Shown here in pieces: positions 46,452-58,100 of a stretch of 64,000 bases of DNA. A program made the translations under genes and the position numbers. The DNA is from Aulostomus chinensis (taxonomy: Eukaryota; Chordata; Actinopteri; Syngnathiformes; Aulostomidae). The notes beneath the pieces were generated by a model. That model ran no database searches. It saw only the letters and a list, made by a program, of their open reading frames with translations, and was not told where the DNA came from. How positions within the stretch are numbered: the stretch's first letter is position 1; each line of letters begins with the position of its first letter. Where the stretch lies: NCBI GenBank assembly GCA_037954235.1, contig JBBMOA010000001.1, forward strand, positions 33,055,074-33,119,073. The letters run 5' to 3'.

Positions 46452-46559
46452 CAGAATCCTCCTGTCAGGGGGGAACCGTCCATGGGTGCTGATGCAGCGG
46501 ACTGAAGGTTCAACGTAGTCCATGCTGAACTGGTCTTTAGGCACCAGGTGGACTTTGTG
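46452..46559 (-). CDS. lama5: laminin alpha exon 1 of segment
   Basis: A 108-base, 36-codon exon: HKVHLVPKDQFSMDYVEPS, then VRCISTHGRFPPDRRIL. The acceptor follows a strong pyrimidine tract (CTTTTTGTC-T8-CTGCTGTTTTTAG) and the donor is GTGAGG. The linking of this exon to the next is uncertain in phase, so a small exon between them may be lost near the 65-bp minisatellite. Confidence 0.6.
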
Positions 46560-46755
46560 CTAAAAACAGCAGAAAAAAAAGACAAAAAGGGGAGAATTTT
46601 AACAAAAGTATGCAAATGAACTGAAGATCAAAATACAAAAAGTAAATCAAGTTTTTCTTCAAATGATTGCCAGCTATTTAGCTAAGAGAAGGACAAATGT
46701 CAATCAAGATGTCAGAATGGAACGATCCCACTGGCTTCTGGTCAAGGGAACCATG

Positions 46756-47040
46756 GAGATGCTAACTTCCTGTTGGACTATCAGGGTGTCTCATCCCTGA
46801 CATGCTAACTTCCTGTTGGACGATAAGCGTGTCTCATCCCTGACATGCTAACTTCCTGTTGGACGATTAGCGTGTCTCATCCCTGAATGCTAACTTCCTG
46901 TTGGACGATTAGCGTGTCTCATCCCTGACATGCTAACTTCCTGTTGGACGATAAGCGTGTCTCATCCCTGACATGCTAACTTCCTGTTGGACTATGAGGG
47001 TGTCTCATCCCTGACATGCTAACTTCCTTTTCGACTTTCA
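46756..47040 (+). repeat. 43-bp minisatellite, about 7 copies
   Basis: GCTAACTTCC starts at 46761, 46804, 46847, 46889, 46932, 46975 and 47018, a 43-base period with one 42-base unit. The unit also holds TGTTGGAC(G/T)AT and GTGTCTCATCCCTGACAT. Sequence similarity to the large satellite is limited to ATGCTAAC, so the equal period may be chance. Confidence 0.93.
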
Positions 47041-47051
47041 AGCCTGATTTA

Positions 47052-47506
47052 AGCCTGATTTATGCTTCTGTGTCGAGTAGTTCGAGTATTCATACCTCCG
47101 CCGTCGCCTGACACGCGCCTCCAAAAAATCCTGCTTACGCATCGCGTCGACGCGTGGTGACGTCAACGTCGAGGACTGTGATTGGTCCGCCCAAAACGTC
47201 ATTTCCGGTTCAGTCGCAGCACAACACCGCCATTTTCAAAGTTTCTGTGGTGAAGGCTCCAAGAAAAAATGGACCAAGCTGAAGAAAGGATTATCGAGGA
47301 GGTGCTCAAGTACGACCACCTCTACAACTCCTCTTCGCGGCACTACAAAGACTGACAAATGGCCAACAATTGTTGTCTGTGACCGGAAGAAAACCAAGGA
47401 ATCCGACAAGAGCCCGTAAACAATACAAAGACAAAGCCACACCCCCTAGTGGCTTGGCGGTGAATTGCAGAGCAACGCGTTCCCTCGACTCAGAATAAAC
47501 CAGGCT
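47052..47506 (+). mobile_element. PIF/Harbinger-like non-autonomous element
   Basis: Imperfect terminal inverted repeats: AGCCTGATTTATGCTTCTGT at the left and AGCCTGGTTTATTCTGAGTC read inward from the right. Inside, ATG at 47270 opens MDQAEERIIEEVLKYDHLYN...HYKD before a stop, resembling the start of the MADF-type protein of fish Harbinger elements. The transposase is absent. A second AGCCTGATTT directly precedes the left end, and no clean 3-bp target duplication is visible. It is a deletion derivative. Confidence 0.65.
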
Positions 47507-47943
47507 TTCCAGTCGCACCTGTTTTACACCCCCGTGCCAGATAAGGACCCCCATCGGGCTGTGCCACTCTGGAGGGAGCGCGTCTCACATTCAGTCAGCG
47601 GAACCATGCGGATCCGGGCCGGAGCTGTGGGAAGGAGCGCCAATTGTATCGGGTTGTTGTTTTCTGGACTGCAGCAGAACAGGAGCAGCCGGGACTGGAA
47701 TGTAGAAGTAGGTTATCTTGAAGTTGACTCAGTTATGGTGAACGATATTGTGGTTCAACACTTTAATGAGCTTTAAGGCAAACATATTTCATGAGGAAAC
47801 AACGCCGGAATTGGACGGATTTCAGCGGCACACAACAACGTATCCGATACACCTCATTGGAAACCTGGTGGTCTAAGACTAAGAAACACCAGTCACCATG
47901 AAGAAAGGAACTTTTAGCTGAGTACTCATGTTCTTTTCTGCAG
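47507..47943. other. unassigned sequence
   Basis: The plus-strand frame to 47776 has no recognisable domain. The stretch may be 5' material of the hAT fragment that follows. Confidence 0.35.
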
Positions 47944-48320
47944 GTTGAATGTCGCATTTGTTGGACAGAAGCGTCTCATCTCAACAAAAGCACCTCTTCA
48001 GTGCTGAGGCATGATGGGGCCAGGCATGAGAATGAAGTCCCAGATCCACCAGGATGAACTCAGGTATACAGCCACTCTCCAACTGACTCACAGTTGCTTC
48101 ATTGATCATTAATTCCTCTTCATTTCTTCTCTCCTTCATCTTTAACCATCCAGCTTCCAGGAAGCAGATGCTGGATGAGGCTCTGCTGAATTTGATCCTG
48201 AAGGACTGCCAGCCCCTCAGCACTGTTGAGAGGGAAGGGTTCAGGGAACTGGTTCAGGTCCTTGAGCCTCATATGTTTGCCAACCAGAAAGGTTTGTGTG
48301 GAAATGATCTAAAGCAGTAG
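47944..48320 (+). pseudogene. BED-finger / hAT transposase fragment, broken
   Basis: After a good acceptor (CATGTTCTTTTCTGCAG) a plus-strand exon reads VECRICWTEASHLNKSTSSV then LRHDGARHENEV, a BED-type zinc finger (C-x2-C...H...H). It carries an in-frame TGA near its end (GGATGAACT) and a donor GTATAC at 48064. After a second acceptor near 48153 comes RKQMLDEALLNLILKDCQPL, STVEREGFRELVQVLEP, the conserved start of hAT transposases of the ZBED type. The catalytic region and dimerisation domain are absent. It abuts the right satellite arm. Confidence 0.7.
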
Positions 48321-51300
48321 TTGATATCTCCAGTTTGTTTCATCTCTAATTTCAATGTATTGATTTACTCTGGGTGGATCTCTGTAAGCATCACTGAGTT
48401 TATTAGCAACTATCACTACATTACTGTTAGCATCATTTTGAGTTCATTAGCAATTCTTTCTACATCACTGTCGCATCATTTTGAGATAATTAGCAATTCT
48501 TCTGACATCACTGTCGCATTATTTTGAGATAATTAGCAATTCTTCCGACATCACTGTCGCATTATTTTGAGGTTCGTAGCAACTCTTTCTACATGACTAT
48601 CAGCATCACTTTGAGGTTATTCGAAACTCTTCCTACATTACTGTAAGCATCACTGAGTTGATTAGCAACTATCACTACATTACTGTTAGCATCATTTTGA
48701 GTTCATTAGCAATTCTTACTACATCACTGTCGCATCATTTTGAGATCATTAGCAATTCTTCTGACATTACTGTCACATTATTTTGAGGTTCGTAGCAACT
48801 CTTACTACATTACTGTCAGCATCACTTTGAGTTTTTTAGCAACTATCACTACATTACTGTTAGCATCATTTTGAGTTTATGAGCAATTCTCACGACATCA
48901 CTGTAGCATTGAATTGAGTTCATTAGCAACTCTTACTAAATTACTGTCAGCATCACTTTGAGGGTGTTCGAAACTCTTACTACATTACTGTTAGCATCAT
49001 CTTGAGTTCATTAGCAATTCTTCCGACATCACTGTCGCAATATTTTGAGGTTGGTAGCAACTTTTACTACATTACTTTCGCATTATTTTGAGGTTTGTAG
49101 CAACTCTTACTACATTATTGTTGCATTATTTTAAGGTTCGTAGCAACACTTACTACATGACTGTCAGCATCACTTTGAGGTTATTCGAAACTTTCACTCC
49201 ATTACTGTTAACATCTTTTTGAGTTCATTAGCAATTCTTATTACATCACTGTCGCATCATTTTGAGATCATTAGCATTTCTTCCGACATGACTGTTGCAT
49301 TATTTTGAGGTCCGTAGCAACTCTTAGTACAAGACTGTCAGCATCACTTTGAGGTTATTCGAAACGTTCACTCCATTACTGTTAGCATCATTTTGAGTTC
49401 ATGAGCAATTCTTACTAAATCACTGTCGCATCATTTTGAGATCTTTAGCAATTCTTCTGACATCACTGTCGCATTATTTTGAGGTTCGTAGCAACTCTTA
49501 CTACATTACTGTCGCATTATTTTGAGGTCCGTAGCAACTCTTACTACATGACTGTCACCATCACTTTGAGGTTATTCGAAACACTTACTACATTACTGTA
49601 AGCATCACTGACTTGATTAGCAACTACCACTACATTACTGTTAGCATCATTTTGAGTTCATTAGCAATTCTTCCGACATCACTTTCGCAATATTTTGAGG
49701 TTCGTAGCAACTTTTATTACATTACTGTCGCATTATTTTGAGGTTCGTAGCAACACTTACTACATGACTGTAAGCATCACTTTGAGGTTATTCGAAAGTT
49801 TCATTCCATTACTGTTAACATCATTTTGAGTTCATTAGCAATTCTTACTACATCACTGCAGCATTGAATTGAGTTCATTAGCAACTCTTACTAAATGACT
49901 GTCAGCATCACTTTGAGTTGTTCGAAACTCTTACTACATTACTGTAAGCATCACAGAGTTGATTCGCAACTATCACTACATTACTATTAGCATCATCTTG
50001 AGTTCATTAGCAATTCTTCTGACATCACTCTCACATTATTTTGAGGTTCGTAGCAACTCTTACAACATTATTGTTGCATTATTTTAAGGTTCGTAGCAAC
50101 TCTTACTACATTACTGTCAGCATCACTTTGAATTTATTAGCAACTATCACTACATTACTGTTAGCATCATTTTGAGTTCATGAGCAATTCTCACGACATC
50201 ACTGCAGCATTGAATTGAGTTCATTAGCAACTCTTACTAAATGACTGTCAGCATCACTTTGAGTTGTTCGAAACTCTTACTACATTACTGTAAGCATCAC
50301 TGACTTGATTAGAAACTATCACTACATTACTGTTTGCATCATTTGGAGTTCATTAGCAATTCTTCCGACATCACTGTCGCAATATTTTGAGGTTCGTAGC
50401 AACTCTTACTACATGACTGTCAGCATCACTTTGAGGTTATTCGAAAGTTTCACTCCATTACTGTTAGCATCATCTTGAGTTCATTAGCAATTCTTCGGAC
50501 ATCACTGTCGCAATATTTTGAGGTTCGTAGCAACTTTTACTACATTACTGTCGCATTATTTTTAGGTTCGTAGCAACACTTACTACATGACTGTAAGCAT
50601 CACTTTGAGGTTATTCGAAAGTTTCACTCCATTACTGTTAGCATCATTTTGAGTTCATTAGCAATTCTTACTACATCACTGTCGCATCATTTTGAGATCT
50701 TTAGCAATTCTTCTGACATCACTGTCGCATTATTTTGAGGTTCGTAGCAACTCTTACTACATTACTGTCGCATTATTTTGAGGTTCGTAGCAACTCTTCC
50801 TACATGACTGTCACCATCACTTTGAGGTTATTCCAAACACTTACTACATTACTGTAAGCATCACTGACTTGATTAGCAACTACCACTACATTACTGGCGC
50901 ATCATTTTAAGTTCATGAGCAATTCTTCCGACATCACTGTCGCAATATTTTGAGGTTCGTAGCAACTTTTACTACATTACTGTCGCATTATTTTGAGGTT
51001 CGTAGCAACTCTTAGTACATGACTGTCAGCATCACTTTGAGGTTATTCGAAACACTTACTACATTACTGTAAGCATCACTGAGTTGATTAGCAACTATCA
51101 CTACATTACTGTTAGCATCATTTTGAGTTCATTAGTAATTCTTCCGACATCACTGTCGCAATATTTTGAGGTTCGGAGCAACTTTTACTACATTACTGTC
51201 GCATTATTTTGAGGTTCGTAGCAACTCTTACTACATGACTGTAAGCATCACTTTGAGGTTATTCGAAAGTTTCACTCCATTACTGTTAGCATCTTTTTGT

Positions 51301-53899
51301 GTTCATTCGCAATTCTTATTACATCACTGTCGCATCATTTTGAGATCATTAGCAATTCTTCCGACATCACTGTCGCATTATTTTGAGGTTCGTAGCAACT
51401 CTTACTATATGACTGTCAGCATCACTTTGAGGTTGTTCGAAACACTTACTACATTACTGTAAGCATCACTGACTTGATTAGCAACTACCACTACATTACT
51501 GTTAGCATCATTTTAATTTCATGAGCAATTCTTCCGACATCACTGTCGCAATATTTTTAGGTTCGTAGCAACTTTTACTACATTACTGTTGCATTATTTT
51601 GAGGTTCGTAGCAACTCTTAATACATGACTGTCAGCATCACTTTGAGGTTATTCGAAACACTTACTACATTACTGTAACCATCACTGAGTTGATTAGCAA
51701 CTATCACTACATTACTGTTAGCATCATTTTGTGTTCATTAGCAATTCTTCCGACATCACTGTCGCAATATTTTGAGGTTCGTAGCAACTTTTACTACATT
51801 ACTGTCGCATTATTTTGAGGTTCGTAGCAACACTTACTACATGACTGTAAGCATCACTTTGAGGTTATTCGAAAGTTTCACTCCATTACTGTTAGCATCA
51901 TTTTGAGTTCATTCGCAATTCTTTCTACATCACTGTCGCATCATTTTGAGATCATTAGCAATTCTTCTGACATCACTGTCACATTATTTTGAGGTTCGTA
52001 GCAACTCTTACTACATTATTGTTTTATTATTTTAAGGTTCGTAGCAACTCTTACTACATTACTGTCAGCATCACTTTGAGTTTATTAGCAACTATCACTA
52101 CATTACTGTTAGCATCATTTTGAGTTTATGAGCAATTCTCACGACATCACTGTCGCATTAAATTGAGTTCATTAGCAACACTTACTAAATGACTGTCAGC
52201 ATCACTTTGAGGTTGTTCGAAACTCTTACTACATTACTGTAAGCATCACTGAGTTTCTTAGCAACTATCACTACATTACTGTTAGCATCATCTTGAGTTC
52301 ATTAGCAATTCTTCCGACATCACTGTCGCAATATTTTGAGGTTCGTAGCAACTTTTATTACATTACTTTCGCATTATTTTGAGTTTTATAGCAGCACTTA
52401 CTACATGACTGTCAGCATCACTTTGAGGTTATTCGAAAGTTTCACTCCATTACTGTTAGCATCTATTTGAGATCATTACCAATTCTTCCGACATCACTGT
52501 CGCATTATTTTGAGGTTCGTAGCAACTCTTAGTACATGACTGTCAGCATCGCTTTGAGGTTATTCGAAATGTTCACTCCATTACTGTTAGCATCATTTTG
52601 AGTTCATGAGCAATTCTTACTAAATCACTGTCGCATCATTTTGAGATCTTTAGCAATTCTTCTGACATCACTGTCGCATTATTTTGAGGTTCGTAGCAAC
52701 TCTTACTACATTACTGTAAGCATCACTGAGTTGATTAGCAACTATCACTACATTACTGTTAGCATCATTTTGAGTTCATTAGCAATTCTTACTACATCAC
52801 TTTTGCAATATTTTGAGGTTCGTAGCAACTCTTTCTACATTACTGTTGCATTATTTTAAGGTTCGTAGCAACTCTTACTACATTACTGTCAGCATCACTT
52901 TGAGTTTATTAGCAACTATCACTACATTACTGTTAGCATCATTTTGAGTTGTTGAGCAATTCTCACGACATCACTGTAGCATTAAATTGAGTTCATTAGC
53001 AACTCTTACTAAATGACCGTCAGCATCACTTTGAGGTTGGTCGAAACTCTTACGACATTACTGTAAGCATCATTGAGTTTCTTAGCAACTATCACTACAT
53101 TACTGTTAGCATCATCTTGAGTTCATTAGCAATTCTTCCGACATCACTGTCGCAATATTTTGAGGTTCGTAGCAACTTTTACTACATTACTGTCGCATTA
53201 TTTTGAGGTTCGTACCAACACTTACTACATGACTGTCAGCATCACTTTGAGGTTATTCGAAACGTTCACTCCATTACTGTTAGCATCATTTTGAGTTGAT
53301 GACCAATTCTTACTAAATCACTGTCGCATCATTTTGAGATCTTTAGCAATTCTTCTGACATCACTGTCGCATTATTTTGAGGCTCGTAGCAACTTTTACA
53401 ACATTACTGTCGCATTATTTTGAGGTTCGTAGCAACTCTTCCTACATGACTGTCACCATCACTTTGAGGTTGTTCGAAACACTTACTACATTACTGGAAG
53501 CATCACTGAGTTGATTAGCAACTATCACTACATTACTGTTAGCATCATTTTGAGTTCATTAGCAATTCTTCCGACATCACTGTCGCATTATTTTTTGGTT
53601 CGTAGCAAGTCTTACTACATGACTGTCAGCATCACTTTGAGGTTGTTCGAAACTCTTACTACATTACTGTAAGCATCACTGAGTTGATTAGCAACTATCA
53701 CTACATTACTGTTAGCATCATTTTGAGTTCATGAGCAATTCTTCCGAGATCACTGTCGCATCATTTTTAATTCTTTAGCAATTCTTCTGACATCAATGTC
53801 GCATTATTTTGAGGTTCGTAGCAACTCTTACTACATTACTGTCGCATTATTTTGAGGTTCGTAGCAACTCTTCCTACATGCCTGTCACCATCACTTTGA

Positions 53900-55137
53900 G
53901 GTTATTCGAAACGTTCACTCCATTACTGTTAGCATCATTTTGAGTTCATTAGCAATTCTTACTACATCACTGTCACATCATTTTGAGATCATTAGCAATT
54001 CTTCTGACATGACTGTCACATTATTTTGAGGTTCGTAGCAACTCTTACTACATTACTGTCAGCATCACTTTGATTTTTTTAGCAACTATCACTACATTAC
54101 TGTTAGCATCATTTTGAGTTTATTAGCAATTCTCACGACATCACTGTAGCATTGAATTGAGTTCATTAGCAACTCTTACTAAATGACTGTCAGCATCACT
54201 TTGAGGGTGTTCGAAACTGTTACTAAATTACTGTGAGCATCATCTTGAGTTCATTAGCAATTCTTCCGACATCACTGTCGCATTATTTTGAGGTTCGTAG
54301 CAAGTCTTACTACATGACTCTCAGCATCACTTTGAGGTTGTTCGAAACACTTACTACATTACTGTGAGCATCACTGACTTGATTAGCAACTACCACTACA
54401 TTACTGTTAGCATCATCTTGAGTTCATTAGCAATTCTTCCGACATCACTGTCGCAATATTTTGAGGTTCGTGGCAACTTTTACTACATTACTTTCGCATT
54501 ATTTTGAGGTTTGTAGCAACTCTTACTACATTATTGTTGCATTATTTTAAGGTTCGTAGCAACACTTACTACATGACTGTCAGCATCACTTTGAGGTTAT
54601 TCGAAACTTTCACTCCATTCCTGTTAGCATCTTTTTGAGTTCATTAGCAATTCTTATTACATCACTGTCGCATCATTTTGAGATCATTAGCAAATCTTCC
54701 GACATCACTGTCGCATTATTTTGAGGTCCGTAGCAACTCTTAGTACAAGACTGTCAGCATCACTTTGAGGTTATTCGAAACGTTCACTCCATTACTGTTT
54801 GCATCGTTTTGAGTTCATGACCAATTCTTACTAAATCACTGTCGCATCATTTTGAATTCTTTAGCAATTCTTCTGACATCAATGTCGCATTATTTTGAGG
54901 TTCGTAGCAACTCTTACTACATTACTGTCGCATTATTTTGAGGTTCGTAGCGACTCTTCCTACATGCTTGTCACCATCACTTTGAGGTTATTCAAAACGT
55001 TCACTCCATTACTGTTAGCATCATTTTGAGTTCATTAGCAATTCTTACTACATCACTGTCGCATCATTTTGAGATCATTTGCAATTCTTCTGACATTACT
55101 GTCGCATTATTTTGAGGTTCGTAGCAACTCTTAGTAC
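53900..55137 (-). repeat. 1260-bp higher-order repeat (first copy)
   Basis: GTGAGCATCATCTTGAG occurs at 54233 and 55493, and the surrounding lines repeat at the same 1260-base offset (about 29 monomers). The second copy is absorbed in the 2945-bp repeat. Confidence 0.75.
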
Positions 55138-58100
55138 ATGACTGTCAGCATCACTTTGAGGTTATTCGAAACGTTCACTCCATTACTGTTAGCATCATTT
55201 TGAGTTCATTAGCAATTCTTACTAAATCACTGTCGCATCATTTTGAGATCATTAGCAATTCTTCTGACATCACTGTCACATTATTTTGAGGTTCGTAGCA
55301 ACTCTTACTACATTACTGTCAGCATCACTTTGAGTTTTTTAGCAACTATCACTACATTACTGTTCGCATCATTTTGAGTTTATTAGCAATTCTCACGACA
55401 TCACTGTAGCATTGAATTGAGTTCATTAGCAACTCTTACGAAATGACTGTCAGCATCACTTTGAGGGTGTTCGAAACTGTTACTACATTACTGTGAGCAT
55501 CATCTTGAGTTCATTAGCAATTCTTCCGACATCACTGTCGCATTATTTTGAGGTTCGTAGAAAGTCTTACTACATGACTGTCAGCATCACTTTGAGGTTG
55601 TTCGAAACACTTACTACATTACTGTTAGCATCACTGACTTGATTAGCAACTACCACTACATTACTATTAGCATCATCTTGAGTTCATTAGCAATTCTTCC
55701 GACATCACTGTCGCAATATTTTGAGGTTCGTGGCAACTTTTACTACATTACTTTCGCATTATTTTGAGGTTTGTAGCAACTCTTACGACATTATTGTTGC
55801 ATTATTTTAAGGTTCGTAGCAACACTTACTACATGACTGTCAGCATCACTTTGAGGTTATTCGAAACTTTCACTCCATTACTGTTAGCATCTTTTTGAGT
55901 TCATTAGCAATTCTTATTGCATCACTGTCGCATCATTTTGATATCATTAGCAATTCTTCCGACATCACTGTCGCAATATTTTGAGGTTCGTAGCAACTTT
56001 TACTACATTACTGTCGCATTATTTTGAGGTTCGTAGCAACTCTTAGTACGTGACCGTCAGCATGACTTTGAGGTTATTTGAAACGTTCACTCCATTACTG
56101 TTCGCATCATTTTGAGTTCATTAGCAATTCTTACTAAATCACTGTCGCATCATTTTGAGATCATTAGCAATTCTTCTGACATCACTGTCGCATTATTTTG
56201 AGGTTCGTCGCAACTCTTACTACATTACTGTCGCATTATTTTGAGGTTCGTAGCAACTCTTAGTACATGACTGTCAGCATCACTTTGAGGTTATTCGAAA
56301 CACTTACTACATTACTGTAAGCATCACTGAGTTGATTAGCAACTATCACTACTTTACTGTTAGCATCATTTTGAGTTCATTAGCAATTCTTACTACATCA
56401 CTGTTGCAATATTTTGAGGTTCGAAGCAACTTTTACGACATTACTGTCGCATTATTTTGAGGTTCGTAGCAACACTTACTACATGACTGTAAGCATCACT
56501 TTGAGGTTATTCGAAAGTTTCACTCCATTACTGTTAGCATCATTTTGAGATCATTAGCAATTCTTACGACATCACTGTCGCATTATTTTGAGGTTCGTCG
56601 CAATTCTTACGACATCACTGTAGCATTATTTTGAGGTTCGTAGCAACTCTTACTACATGACAGTCAGCATCACTTTGAGGTTATTCGAAACGTTCACTCC
56701 ATTACTGTTAGCATCACTGACTTGATTAGTAACTATCACTACATTACTGTTAGCATCATTTTGAGTTCATAAGCAATTCTTCCGACATCACTGTCACATT
56801 ATTTTGAGGTTCGTAGCAACTCTTACTTCATTATTGTTGCATTATTTTAAGGTTCGGAGCAACTCTTCCTACATGACTGTCACCATCATTTGGAGGTTAT
56901 TCGAAACACTTACTACATTACTGTAAGCATCACTGAATTGTTTCGCAACTATCACTATATTACTGTTAGCATCATTTTAAGTTCATTAGCAATTCTTCCG
57001 ACATCACTGTCGCAATATTTTGAGGTTCGTAGCGACTTTTACTACATTACTGTCGCATTATATTGAGGTTCGTAGCAACTCTTACTACATGACTGTCAGC
57101 ATCACTTTGAGGTTATTGGAAAGTTTCACTCCATTACTGTTAGCATCATTTTGAGTTCATTAGCAATTCTTTCTAAATCACTGTCGCATCATTTTGAGAT
57201 CTTTAGCAATTCTTCTGACATCACTGTCGCATTATTTTGAGGTTCGTAGCAACTCTTCCTACATGACTGTCACCATCACTTTGAGGTTGTTCGAAACATT
57301 TACTACATTTCTGAAAACATCACTGAGTTTATTAGCATCTATCACTACATTACTGTTCGCATCATTTTGAGTTCATTAGCAATTCTTACGACATCACTGT
57401 CGCATCATTTTGAGATCATTAGCAATTGTTACTACATCACTGTCGCATTATTTTGAGCTTCGTCGCAACCCTTACTACATGATTGTCAGCATCACTTTGA
57501 GGTTGTCCGAAACACTTCCTCATTACTGTAAGCATCACTGAGTTGATTAGCAACTATCACTACATTACTGTTAGCATCATTTTAAGTTCATTAGCAATTC
57601 TTCCGACATCACTGTCGCAATATTTTGAGGTTCGTAGCAACTTTTACTACATTACTGTCGCATTATATTGAGGTTCTTAGCAACTCTTCCTACATGACTG
57701 TCAGCATCATTTTGAGGTTGTTCGAAACACTTACTACATTACTGTAAGCATCACTGAGTTTATTAGCAACTATCACTACATTACTGTCGCATCATTTTGA
57801 GTTCATTAGCAATTCTTACTACATCACTGTCGCAATATTTTGAGGTTCGTAGCAACTTTTACGACATTACTGTCGCATTATTTTGAGGTTCGTAGCAACT
57901 CTTAGTACGTGACCGTCAGCATGACTTTGAGGTTATTTGAAACGTTCACTCCATTACTGTTAGCATCATTTTGAGTTCATTAGCAATTCTTACTAAATCA
58001 CTGTCGCATCATTTTGAGATCATTAGCAATTCTTCTGACATCACTGTCGCATTATTTTGAGGTTCGTAGCAACTCTTGGAACATGACTGTCAGCATCACT

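Larger units (their letters stand above)
44374..46559 (-). pseudogene. lama5: laminin alpha chain gene segment (alpha-5-like), frames broken
   Basis: At least five consecutive minus-strand exons encode the middle of a laminin alpha chain, an extracellular basement-membrane subunit. They cover a segment ending in a laminin EGF-like domain. The best fit from memory is laminin alpha-5, though alpha-3 is not excluded. Acceptors and donors are recognisable at most boundaries and exon order is correct. The frame must be corrected by one base about five times (two in exon 3, at least one in exon 2, two in exon 5), and one EGF-domain Cys is replaced (CSMW for C-x-x-C). The segment may be a decaying copy, or real exons with uncorrected indels. 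Introns hold two minisatellites. The rest of the gene would have to lie beyond the satellite arms. Confidence 0.7.
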
